DNA from: Rothia sp. (in: high G+C Gram-positive bacteria)
GTDB taxonomy: Bacteria; Actinomycetota; Actinomycetes; Actinomycetales; Micrococcaceae
Length of the DNA: 64,000 nucleotides
Direction of reading: 5' to 3'
Assembly (NCBI GenBank): GCA_030529845.1
Contig: JAUMWB010000001.1
Location: forward strand, 682,001-746,000
The position numbers were made by a program, and so were the translations under genes. Shown in pieces: positions 27,443 to 35,360 of this stretch; the stretch's first letter is position 1, and each line of letters opens with the position of its first letter. Under the pieces are notes generated by a model. It had not been told where the DNA came from and did not search any database. It saw only the letters and a list, made by a program, of their open reading frames with translations.

Positions 27443-27691
27443 GATGCCATCCTTAGATAAGCAGAACTTAATGTTCGCCACACCTTTTGTGTGATTGAGA
27501 CTACCCTAGCAGGTAATTCATGCCACTGTAACTCTTTTTAAACCCGCATTTCACATAATGGCTCCGTAAGTGCTGAGTATTTTTATCGGAAATAGATTAG
27601 AATACCTAAATTTTTCCAGTGTTTTCGGTTTTTTCGTACCGCTCCCCCAGCCTCTTACTCACGAGTCCTACTTCGTTCTGAGGAAATAGCG
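27443..27691 (-). promoter_or_regulatory. Leader region of binding-protein copy 1
   Basis: About 250 AT-richer bases between the two binding-protein genes. A loose inverted repeat GTATT...AATAC spans roughly 27570-27605. I see no strong sigma-70 site and no gene. A terminator precedes it, so copy 1 probably has its own promoter here. Confidence 0.35.
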
Positions 27692-27740
27692 TAGATAAAA
27701 ACCTTGCCCCATCACCTACATCAGGTGATGGGGCAAACTT
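27692..27740 (-). terminator. Terminator after binding-protein copy 2
   Basis: A perfect 14-bp stem (TTGCCCCATCACCT at 27704-27717 with AGGTGATGGGGCAA at 27723-27736), followed on the - strand by GGTTTTTATC. Confidence 0.88.
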
Positions 27741-27775
27741 GAAAACTATCCTATGCGCTTTCCAGGCTGGACAGT

Positions 27776-29491
27776 TTAGCTCTTCATCCAGCCGACGCGG
27801 GACCATGAGTTGGGGTTACTACGGGGGCTGCCAAACATAGCAGCACCGTAGTTGGCCAGCTTGGTCTTGCAGTAGAAGATGTCGGGACCATTGAAGACAG
27901 TACCGAGAGTTGCAAACTCTGCCATGAACTTCTTTTCGATCTCGTTGCACTTAGCGTTACGCTCAGCGTCATCCTCAATCTTTTCCATCTCGGCGATCAT
28001 GGCATCGATTTCCTCAGAGCCAGCAGCTCCATCGAGGTTGGATGAGTGGTAGTACTGGCGAGTGGCGCTGGTAGCGTCAGAGCCAACAGTGTAACCCGAG
28101 AAAGTCATGTCGTACTCCTTGTTACCGACGACCGAAGCAAAGTTTGCGTCGGGCTGCTGGTCGATGGAGCACTCAATACCGATGGTCTTCATTTGCTCAA
28201 TCATGGTCTGAGCCAGGGCAGCTGACCCGGGATCATCACCGAAGTTGGTCACGCGGAAGCTGGCGTTTTTGCCGTCCTTAGCGTAGTAATCGCCACTCTT
28301 GGTGTAACCGGCATCTTCCAGAATCTTCTGGGCCGCCTCGACACCGCGCTCGGCAGGGTAGTTGTCCTGGTAGTACTCAGAAACAGGCAACAGAAGCATG
28401 GAGCCCGGAGTCTCTTCGGACCAGTTCAGACCCTGGAAACGGATATCTGAGAGGGCCTTGCGGTCGGTACCGGCAAAGATGGCGCGACGCAGGGCGACAT
28501 CCTGAATGCGGGCGGGGTTGAGGTTCAGACCGCCGGAGAAGAGGCGCAGGGAACGACGGGGCTCGGCATCGGCAGTGCCCTCAACGTCCTTGTAGGCAGC
28601 CAGGGTGCGGGCGCCCACTGCATCAATTTCACCATTGCGGAAAGCCGCACGGGCTGCGGTAGCCTCCATCTGACGGAAGGTAATACGCTCTAGCAGAGGC
28701 TTATCCCCCAGCCAGTTTTCGTTAGACACAACCGAGAAGCGTTTTTCAGCTGAGTTCCACTCTTCAAGCTTGAAGGGGCCAATACCGTAGTCCGGGTTGG
28801 GATTGTCAGTCCAACCGTTGTTGAAGACCTCGGGATCAGCCATGGCCGGGTGTAGAACAGAACCGAAGAGGCTATCTGCTGGGTAAAACGGTTCTGCCAT
28901 CTTTACGACGACAGTGAAGGGATCGCCATCTTCTTCAATGGATTCAATGAACTCATACATACCGGAGTTAACGATGTTGTAATCACCCTCAGTAGACTTG
29001 AAGACGTTCCATGAGGTGCGGAGGGCTTCGATGTCGATGGGGGTGCCATCGTTAAACTTAGCGTCGGGGTTGAGCTTCACACGGATAGTCTGAACGCCAT
29101 CTACGGTTTCTGCCTCGTAGCTTTCGCAGAAAACAGGGTTAACGGTACTTTCACCCACGAAGTCTGACTGCCACAGACCGGTCGCCATATTGGTATGGGT
29201 AGTAGACAGTACTAGAGCGTTATCAGCAGCATTACCATTTTGCGAGGTGATATTGAAGTCAGGGCCAAGGGTTAAGACTGGCAAGGTGAGAGTGCCGCCC
29301 TGTTGCAGATTAGCAACGTCCTGCTCATTAATTTCGACCTTAATTTCATCGCCGGCTGCTGCCATGCTGGCCGTTGCAGCACTGGTGGTATTGGAGCCCG
29401 AGCCACCGCAGGCGGTCAGCAGGCCGGTGGTTCCCAAGATGCCAGTACCCCAGAGCAGGGTACGGCGGTTCAGAACTACATTCTTGTTCAT
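27776..29491 (-). CDS. Peptide ABC transporter substrate-binding lipoprotein (family 5), copy 2
   Basis: A 571-residue Dpp/Opp-type binding protein. Twin arginines at 9-10 (NRRTLLWGTG) and lipobox LLTAC with Cys28 match copy 1 in exact position and length, which shows tandem duplication followed by divergence. The ATG at 29491 has a strong AAGGAG. A promoter with an overlapping palindrome lies between it and the ATPase gene, so its expression can be set apart from the transporter body. Ligand preference cannot be read from sequence; peptides are the family norm. Confidence 0.92.
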   Translation of the reverse strand: MNKNVVLNRRTLLWGTGILGTTGLLTACGGSGSNTTSAATASMAAAGDEIKVEINEQDVANLQQGGTLTLPVLTLGPDFNITSQNGNAADNALVLSTTHTNMATGLWQSDFVGESTVNPVFCESYEAETVDGVQTIRVKLNPDAKFNDGTPIDIEALRTSWNVFKSTEGDYNIVNSGMYEFIESIEEDGDPFTVVVKMAEPFYPADSLFGSVLHPAMADPEVFNNGWTDNPNPDYGIGPFKLEEWNSAEKRFSVVSNENWLGDKPLLERITFRQMEATAARAAFRNGEIDAVGARTLAAYKDVEGTADAEPRRSLRLFSGGLNLNPARIQDVALRRAIFAGTDRKALSDIRFQGLNWSEETPGSMLLLPVSEYYQDNYPAERGVEAAQKILEDAGYTKSGDYYAKDGKNASFRVTNFGDDPGSAALAQTMIEQMKTIGIECSIDQQPDANFASVVGNKEYDMTFSGYTVGSDATSATRQYYHSSNLDGAAGSEEIDAMIAEMEKIEDDAERNAKCNEIEKKFMAEFATLGTVFNGPDIFYCKTKLANYGAAMFGSPRSNPNSWSRVGWMKS

Positions 29492-29544
29492 TCTCTCTTC
29501 TCCTTTGTAAAGAGGATGGGTAAAAGTGGGTTTGAAGTGATTTC

Positions 29545-29580
29545 AATTACATACTATACATGTAATTTAGCTCATAGCAA
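29545..29580 (-). promoter_or_regulatory. Promoter with overlapping palindromic operator before binding-protein copy 2
   Basis: On the - strand TTGCTA (29575-29580) and TATAGT (29553-29558) are 16 bp apart and look like a sigma-70 promoter. The perfect palindrome AATTACAT-N7-ATGTAATT (29545-29567) covers the -10. A repressor binding there would block transcription. The palindrome is seen directly; the regulator is unknown. Confidence 0.6.
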
Positions 29581-31642
29581 CTTCGTGTTCAGGATAATGA
29601 CAGGTGTACTCGTGGTCCTCACTCGCCCTACTCAGAGCAGGCACGTTATCAGTGCAGTTCTTCTGCTTATCCTCAGGAAGCAACTTGAAAATGGGGCAAC
29701 GGGTCGCAAAGGCGCATCCGTCGGGCGCATTCACGGGTGTAGGCAGATCGCCTTCCAACACGATACGCTGACGATTGGCTTCCACCTCCGGATCAGGTAC
29801 AGGAATGGCTGAGAGCAAAGCCCTGGTGTAGGGGTGTACAGGGTTATCAAAGACCTCATCCACATCACCAATCTCAACCACGCGGCCCAGGTACATCACA
29901 GCCACACGGTCTGAAGCATGCCGTACCACCGCCAGGTCATGGGCCACCATCAGGTAGCTCAAACCCAGCTCCACCCGCAGCTTTTCCAGCAGGTTGATCA
30001 CGCCAGCCTGAACCGATACGTCCAGGGCAGAGACCGGCTCATCCAGGGCCACCAGCTTGGGGTTGACGGCCAGCGCGCGGGCGATGCCGATACGCTGACG
30101 CTGACCACCTGAGAACTGGTTGGGGAAGCGGTTGACGTGGTCAGGTTGCAGGCCTACCGTCTTCATCAGTTCCAACACGCGCTTCTTGATATCCTTGACT
30201 GCCCAGCCCTGATTTTGCAGGGGCTCGGCAAGAATTTCGTAGACGGTGAAACGGGGGTCCAGGGCACCGGTTGGGTCCTGGAAAACCATCTGCTGGTTCT
30301 TGCGGAGGGCATTGAGCTCGGAGCCTCGCAGGCCCTTTTTGTTGGAGACACCTGCGATAACGATTTCACCGTCGATGTCCTTAGAAAACTCCATGATTTC
30401 GAGCAGGGTGGTGGTTTTGCCGCAGCCTGACTCGCCCACGATGGAGAAGCACTCGCCTTCGCGGATATCGAAGCTGACCCCGTTGACGGCCTTGACGGTG
30501 CCCACGCGGCGCTTGATGAGAGCCCCCTTAGTGAGAGGGAAGAACTTCTTGACGTTCTTGACCTCAAGGACGCTGGCACGCTCCTCGCGGGGAACACCAT
30601 CGAGGGCTGAGGTGGGGATAGCCGGTACGGGGAACATCTGCTCGGGACGCTCGTTCACGAACTTTTCCGCATACAGGCAGGCTGAGCGGTGGTTCTCACC
30701 GGTACCGGCAATCAGCTTAAGCTCCGGCTCCTGGGTGAGGCAGGCGTCCGTCGCTACCGGGCAACGAGGGGCAAAGGAGCAGCCAACCACGGGCTTGAGC
30801 AGGTTAGGCGGAGTGCCCTCGATCGGAACCAGTGAGGCCTTTTCCTTGCGGTCTACGCGGGGCACGGCACCGAGCAGACCGATGGTATAGGGCATGGAGG
30901 GCTTCTTGTAGAGATCGGCAGCTGCGGCGTGTTCCACGGCTTTACCCGCGTACATGACCATGATTTCATCGGCCATACCGGCGACGATACCCAGGTCGTG
31001 GGTGATCATAATGGTCGCAGCCCCGGTCTCTTCCTGGGCTTTCTGCATGACTTCAAGCACCTGGGCCTGGATGGTGACGTCCAGCGCGGTGGTGGGCTCA
31101 TCGGCAATCAGAACGCGTGGTTCATTGGCGATTGCCATGGCAATCATGACGCGCTGACGCATACCGCCGGAGAACTCATGGGGGAAGGACTTGAGCCGGC
31201 TTTCAGGCGAAGGAATACCGACCAGACGCAAGAGCTCCACGGAACGAGCCTGAATTGCTTTATCGCTCATTCCCTTGTTATGGGCCTTGAGTACCTCAGC
31301 CAGCTGGTGGCCGATGGTGAAGACCGGGGTGAGTGATGACAGCGGATCCTGGAAGACCATGGAAATTTCTTTACCCCGGTAATCGCACATCTGCTTATCA
31401 CTCAAACCCAGCAGCTCAGTGCCGTTGTATTTGATGGAACCGGTGATGTCTGCGGTGGTGGGGTGTAAACCCATAATCGCCATAGAGGCAACTGACTTGC
31501 CGGAGCCAGATTCGCCCACGATGCCCAGGGTCTTACCCGCATACAGGTCGAAGTCAATGCCGCGCACCGCATGCACAATACCGTTTTCGGTATTGAACTT
31601 GACGTTGAGGTCTCTAACGCTCAGTACTGGTGTAGTGCTCAT
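29567..31642 (-). CDS. Dipeptide/oligopeptide ABC transporter ATP-binding protein, two-domain fusion
   Basis: A 691-residue protein joining the two ATPases (DppD and DppF types) that are separate in many bacteria. The first half has Walker A GESGSGKS, signature FSGGMRQRV and Walker B VLIADEPTTALD; the second has GESGCGKTTT, FSGGQRQRI and LVALDEPVSALD. Each half ends with the cysteine-containing peptide-importer tail (CSFAPRCPVATDAC; CAFATRCPIFKLL). The ATG follows the permease stop directly. Confidence 0.95.
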   Translation of the reverse strand: MSTTPVLSVRDLNVKFNTENGIVHAVRGIDFDLYAGKTLGIVGESGSGKSVASMAIMGLHPTTADITGSIKYNGTELLGLSDKQMCDYRGKEISMVFQDPLSSLTPVFTIGHQLAEVLKAHNKGMSDKAIQARSVELLRLVGIPSPESRLKSFPHEFSGGMRQRVMIAMAIANEPRVLIADEPTTALDVTIQAQVLEVMQKAQEETGAATIMITHDLGIVAGMADEIMVMYAGKAVEHAAAADLYKKPSMPYTIGLLGAVPRVDRKEKASLVPIEGTPPNLLKPVVGCSFAPRCPVATDACLTQEPELKLIAGTGENHRSACLYAEKFVNERPEQMFPVPAIPTSALDGVPREERASVLEVKNVKKFFPLTKGALIKRRVGTVKAVNGVSFDIREGECFSIVGESGCGKTTTLLEIMEFSKDIDGEIVIAGVSNKKGLRGSELNALRKNQQMVFQDPTGALDPRFTVYEILAEPLQNQGWAVKDIKKRVLELMKTVGLQPDHVNRFPNQFSGGQRQRIGIARALAVNPKLVALDEPVSALDVSVQAGVINLLEKLRVELGLSYLMVAHDLAVVRHASDRVAVMYLGRVVEIGDVDEVFDNPVHPYTRALLSAIPVPDPEVEANRQRIVLEGDLPTPVNAPDGCAFATRCPIFKLLPEDKQKNCTDNVPALSRASEDHEYTCHYPEHEVAMS

Positions 31643-32617
31643 TTACTTCTTCTTTTTCTTAACTTTGCCAACGGACAGGGAGGTGGGATCGAAGGCGTCG
31701 CGCAAACCGTCATTCATCAGAGCCAGAGGACCAACCAGTAGGAAGAAGAACAGCAGCGGAATCCAGAACATCCAGGGCAGGGTGTTGATCTGGCTTGAAG
31801 CCTGGGCAATCAATGACCCCAGGGAGAAGTTGGGGTACTTCACGCCGATACCGATAAAGGTGTAGGACACCTCAGCAAGAATCGCTGCGGTGATACCGCG
31901 GGTAAATTCAAGCACCATCAGGGAGCCAATATTGGGAACCAGGTGACGCCAGACAATCTTGAGGGGGTGCACACCCATGTAGCGGGCGGCTTTGACGTAG
32001 TCGCGGGAGATGAGCGACATGGCCATCGCACGGATAACACGGGCAGTGTACATCCAGCTGAAGATTAGGAGCACGATGGTCAGGATGAGCCAGCCGGGCA
32101 GGTTATCGCGGATGGCCTGGCCGCCAGCACCGTTGATGACGATAGCTACAACCAGCAGGCTGGGCGCCATAATCAGGGTCTCTAGGACGAACAGCATGGT
32201 CTTGTCGATCTTACCGCCGAAGTAGGCCATGACGCAGCCGTAGATAGCTGCAAAGATGACGGAGACACCACCGACAATTAGGCCAATGAAGACCGAGGTA
32301 CGCACCGCTTCAACCATCTGGGCATAGAGGTCGGTGCCGGCGCTGGTGGTACCAAACCAGTGTTCGGCGCTGGGGCCGGTGGAGATATAGAAGGGGTCGA
32401 TGGTGGTGGTATCCCACTTCGAGAGGAAACCGCCGAAGAGTCCGAAGGCTATCACCAGCAGCAGGACGACGAGGCCGAAGACAGCGGTCTTATTACGCAT
32501 GAAGCGACGGAAGATGATTTTCTTCTTGCTGATGATGTCAAAGTCGGCGTTAGCTTGATCAACCTTGGTAATGATGCCGGTGAGGTTGTTGTGGTCAATG
32601 GAGGGTGAATTACTCAT
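31643..32617 (-). CDS. Peptide ABC transporter permease, DppC type
   Basis: A 324-residue membrane permease. It has the N-terminal OppC-like segment FMRNKTAVFGLVVLLLV, a long periplasmic loop with WFGTTSAGTDLYAQ, and the coupling motif DYVKAARYMGVHPLKIVWRH (the EAA-like loop). The C-terminus is lysine-rich (KVKKKKK). It overlaps the DppB-type gene by four bases and abuts the ATPase gene, so the three are one translational unit. Confidence 0.94.
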   Translation of the reverse strand: MSNSPSIDHNNLTGIITKVDQANADFDIISKKKIIFRRFMRNKTAVFGLVVLLLVIAFGLFGGFLSKWDTTTIDPFYISTGPSAEHWFGTTSAGTDLYAQMVEAVRTSVFIGLIVGGVSVIFAAIYGCVMAYFGGKIDKTMLFVLETLIMAPSLLVVAIVINGAGGQAIRDNLPGWLILTIVLLIFSWMYTARVIRAMAMSLISRDYVKAARYMGVHPLKIVWRHLVPNIGSLMVLEFTRGITAAILAEVSYTFIGIGVKYPNFSLGSLIAQASSQINTLPWMFWIPLLFFFLLVGPLALMNDGLRDAFDPTSLSVGKVKKKKK

Positions 32618-33600
32618 GAGATCCTCACTCGGGGATCGACGATGGTGGTGGCTATATCGGCGATGATAGCGCCAACAGCGAAGATGAAGGAGCCGTAGGC
32701 CAGGGTTGCTACCGCAGCGTTGACATCCTGGGCACCAATAGCCTGAACTGACCAGAGGCCGATGCCGGGCCAGGCGAAGATAGCCTCGGCGAAGAAACCG
32801 CCGGTGAAAATCGCGGGAACGGTGTAGGCGATGGACTGGGCAACCGGGATAAAGGAGACACGCAGGGCGTGACGACGGATAGCCTGGTTGCGGGTCAAAC
32901 CTTTAGCGCGAGCAGTGCGGACGAAGTCGGCGTTGACGCTGTCAAGCAGGTACTGGCGCTGGGCAATCTGGTAGCCACCCCAGCTCATAATCGTGATACA
33001 GAAGGTGGGCACAATGTAGTGGGCTGCCAAGTCTACCCAATATTCGAAGCTGCCCGGTGTGAGCCCTGGCGAGGAGATACCGGTTACGAAGAAGATTCGC
33101 TCCCCCGCTGCGCTGTTGATAGCTACAGCGCCCAGCTGCACCAGGAAGTAGGCAATGGGAGCAGGCAGAATATAGACCAGGTAGGAGTAGCCGGTAATCA
33201 CGCGGTCAGCGAATTTGTACTGGCGGGCTGCCGAGTAAACACCCAGGGCTACGCCGATTATCAGGGAGAGAATCACGGCAACCAGGTAGAGGCGGGTGGA
33301 AACCCATACTCGCTGACCGAATTCAGCGTTGATGTAGGCGCCGTTGGGGCTGCGGCCCCAGTCCCAGTGCAGAACGACGTTGGTCAGCCACTGGACATAA
33401 CGGTCCCAGGCACTCATGGTGGGGTCCAGGTTCAGGGAAGCGAAGTTTCGTTGAACCTGCTCAGGTGAGGGGCGGGGAATACGTTCCTGCTCCAACAGGG
33501 CGGGATTCAGTGAGTTAACAGCGAGAAAGTAGCCACCGGTTGTCGTTATGAAGATCATGACGGCGTAGGTAGCCAGGCGCCTCAAGAGATACTTAATCAT
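32614..33600 (-). CDS. Peptide ABC transporter permease, DppB type
   Basis: A 328-residue permease with the DppB layout: a first membrane segment at the N-terminus (YAVMIFITTTGGYFLAV), a periplasmic loop with WDWGRSPNGAYINAEF, and the coupling loop DFVRTARAKGLTRNQAIRRH. It is the first gene of the importer operon. A good sigma-70 promoter lies about 96 bases upstream. Confidence 0.94.
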   Translation of the reverse strand: MIKYLLRRLATYAVMIFITTTGGYFLAVNSLNPALLEQERIPRPSPEQVQRNFASLNLDPTMSAWDRYVQWLTNVVLHWDWGRSPNGAYINAEFGQRVWVSTRLYLVAVILSLIIGVALGVYSAARQYKFADRVITGYSYLVYILPAPIAYFLVQLGAVAINSAAGERIFFVTGISSPGLTPGSFEYWVDLAAHYIVPTFCITIMSWGGYQIAQRQYLLDSVNADFVRTARAKGLTRNQAIRRHALRVSFIPVAQSIAYTVPAIFTGGFFAEAIFAWPGIGLWSVQAIGAQDVNAAVATLAYGSFIFAVGAIIADIATTIVDPRVRIS

Positions 33601-33695
33601 GAGGCGAACTCTTTCAAAGAAATGATCATTGTGTGTGAGCCTTTACAGATACTGCCAGGCTTATGATGCCCAGCATATACTGACGTATTGAGTTG

Positions 33696-33724
33696 AGTAT
33701 ATTGAGTCGCGCCCATCACATCAA
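33696..33724 (-). promoter_or_regulatory. Sigma-70 type promoter of the peptide importer operon
   Basis: On the - strand TTGATG (33719-33724) and TATACT (33696-33701) are exactly 17 bp apart. A direct repeat ACTCAATA occurs twice, 14 bases start to start, and overlaps the -10 side, a possible regulator site. Confidence 0.7.
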
Positions 33725-33925
33725 GTTGGCCAACACGCCCCTTTTGTATCAGGCCTTACCCTGGAAACACGGGCGAAACAAAGGAATTTCTTTAAAGCCC
33801 GCAATACCGCGGAAAATACGGGGCACCCTCGCCTCTGTACTAGCAATGGTGCAGTATTAGGCTCATAAAATCTTTAAAAATATTAAACAATTTCCGGGCT
33901 TCATCTCATCTGTAGAACCCGATTG

Positions 33926-34025
33926 GTCAAGGATGCCACAGCAGAAACGAATCAGCCCGGGGCCTCCGTCCGGAGAGCCCTCGGACTGTTCGCTCTGACC
34001 TAGCTGGGTGCTTCTTGCCCCCAGG
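33926..34025 (+). repeat. Structured intergenic element, copy C (degenerate)
   Basis: A hairpin GGGC-CTCC-GTCC-GGAG-a-GCCC (33960-33980) sits in a weaker outer stem GGTCA/TGACC. Flanking words AATCAGC and CTGACCTAG match copies A and B at the corresponding places. The likeness is partial and could be chance. It lies between the importer promoter region and the exonuclease III gene, and may also act as its terminator. Confidence 0.35.
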
Positions 34026-34030
34026 CGTCT

Positions 34031-34861
34031 TTAGGCCAGGTCGATATCTAGCAGAATCGGGGTGTGATCCTGGCGGGGTCCAGAGTCAATCATCTCTGAG
34101 GCTCGCACCTTATCGGCAAGGCGGTTGGAAACCAGCCAGTAGTCAATGCGCCAGCCGGTGTTGTTGATCTTGGAGGTACGGGACCGCTGGGCCCACCAGG
34201 TGTAGGCTCCGGTGACGTCCCCGTGCAGGTGACGGAAGGTGTCGGTAAAACCCCTAGACAGAATGTGGGTAAAGCCCTCGCGCTCCTCATCGGTGAAGCC
34301 GGGTGAGCGGCGGTTAGCCTTGGGGTTAGCCAGGTCGATTTCGGTGTGGGCAACGTTGAAGTCGCCGGTTGCGAGCACCGGTTTGGAGGCGTCCAGGCCG
34401 GCAAGATAATCGGCGTAGAGGCGGTCCCAGACTTGGCGGTCAGGCAGGCGGCGCAGGCCGTCCGAAGCGTTGGGGGTGTAGACCTGGGTGACGTAGAAGT
34501 CCTCAAATTCCAGGGTAATCATGCGCCCTTCGGCATCCATGGTGGTGGGAGCAGAAAGGCGGGGGTAGGTAACGGTGGGCTCTAGCTCCTGCTTGTAGAG
34601 GAACATGGTGCCCGCATAGCCCTTGCGGGCGGGTTCGTCGGAAGATACCCAGGCAATCTTATAGTCGGGGAAGTAGACGTGAAGGGCTTCGAGATGTTTC
34701 TTGGTGGGTCCCTTGGCTGAAAGCTTCGTTTCTTGGAGGGCAAGGACGTCGGGATTCAGCAGGGCGATGGAGGCAAAAACATCGCGGGATAGCAGGGCAC
34801 GGGCCGACTCACTGGTGAGTGCAGCATTGAGTGAATCAACATTCCAGGAGACAAGTTTCAT
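34031..34861 (-). CDS. xth: Exodeoxyribonuclease III
   Basis: AP endonuclease/3'-5' exonuclease of base excision repair. The 276-residue protein starts MKLVSWNVDSLNAAL; LALQETKL, VYTPNAS, LATGDFNVAHTEIDL, RRSPGFTDEE and the final DHTPILLDI hold the metal and catalytic residues. The ATG at 34861 matches the family start although GAGGG is very close to it; the longer frame upstream is low-complexity. It lies between the importer cluster and glnB. Confidence 0.94.
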   Translation of the reverse strand: MKLVSWNVDSLNAALTSESARALLSRDVFASIALLNPDVLALQETKLSAKGPTKKHLEALHVYFPDYKIAWVSSDEPARKGYAGTMFLYKQELEPTVTYPRLSAPTTMDAEGRMITLEFEDFYVTQVYTPNASDGLRRLPDRQVWDRLYADYLAGLDASKPVLATGDFNVAHTEIDLANPKANRRSPGFTDEEREGFTHILSRGFTDTFRHLHGDVTGAYTWWAQRSRTSKINNTGWRIDYWLVSNRLADKVRASEMIDSGPRQDHTPILLDIDLA

Positions 34862-34947
34862 GCCCTCTAGTCTACCCGGCACTCCCCCGCCGCCGTCCTC
34901 ATCTGCATGCTTACCCCTTCCCTGCCGGTGCTCCAGGCTAGACCGCA

Positions 34948-34988
34948 AAAGGTAAGGGCAGACCCACGAAACCGTGGGTCTGCCCTAG
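34948..34988 (-). terminator. Terminator after glnB
   Basis: A perfect 14-bp stem (AGGGCAGACCCACG at 34957-34970 with CGTGGGTCTGCCCT at 34974-34987), followed on the - strand by TACCTTTTGC. Confidence 0.85.
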
Positions 34989-35007
34989 ATCTGTAGGACG
35001 CTTGTGT

Positions 35008-35346
35008 TTAGATGGCGGAGACGCCGCGTTCTCCGGTACGGACCCGAACCACCTCATCCACGCTGCCCACCCAGATTTTGCCGTCCCCGGCGCTGCCAGT
35101 GTTAGCGGTGGCGATAATCAGGTCGATGATGCCCTCCGCCCGATCAAGATCAGCCAAGATTTCCAGTCGAATTTTAGGAATCAGGCGAATGTCGTATTCC
35201 TTGCCGCGGTAGACCTCTACGTGCCCGCGCTGACGTCCGTAGCCCTGGGCTTCTGACACCGTCATCCCGTCGACCCCACAGTTTTCGAGGGACTAGCGGA
35301 TGTCGTCAAATTTTTCGGGCTGAATCAAAGCGGTAATAAGTTTCAT
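35008..35346 (-). pseudogene. glnB: PII nitrogen regulatory protein with in-frame amber codon 18
   Basis: Read from the ATG at 35346 the frame codes for exactly 112 residues, the normal PII length, except that codon 18 is TAG (35293-35295 on the + strand reads cta). Before it stands MKLITALIQPEKFDDIR and after it SLENCGVDGMTVSEAQGYG. The T-loop Tyr51 (RGKEYD) and the C-terminal VVRVRTGERG are intact. A restart at Met28 would lack the first beta strand and helix. One A-to-T change from AAG (Lys) explains the stop. It follows amtB by 14 bases, as PII genes usually do, but no glnD follows. It could be a recent null allele, a sequencing error, or read through at low level. Confidence 0.85.
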
Positions 35347-35360
35347 AACAACAACTCCCT

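Noticed and set aside
27606-27806. A 66-codon - strand frame across the terminator of binding-protein copy 2
   Set aside because: It reads through a clear terminator and overlaps the true gene end; no ribosome-binding site or family likeness.
30246-30890. A 214-codon + strand frame within the importer ATPase gene, and a similar 217-codon one at 20476-21129 within the sensor kinase gene
   Set aside because: Both are shadows of real genes on the other strand with unnatural composition.
35293-35295. Programmed amber decoding (for example pyrrolysine) in glnB
   Set aside because: No pyrrolysine system is known in such organisms, the position is not catalytic, and many family members carry an ordinary residue there. 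A nonsense mutation is simpler.
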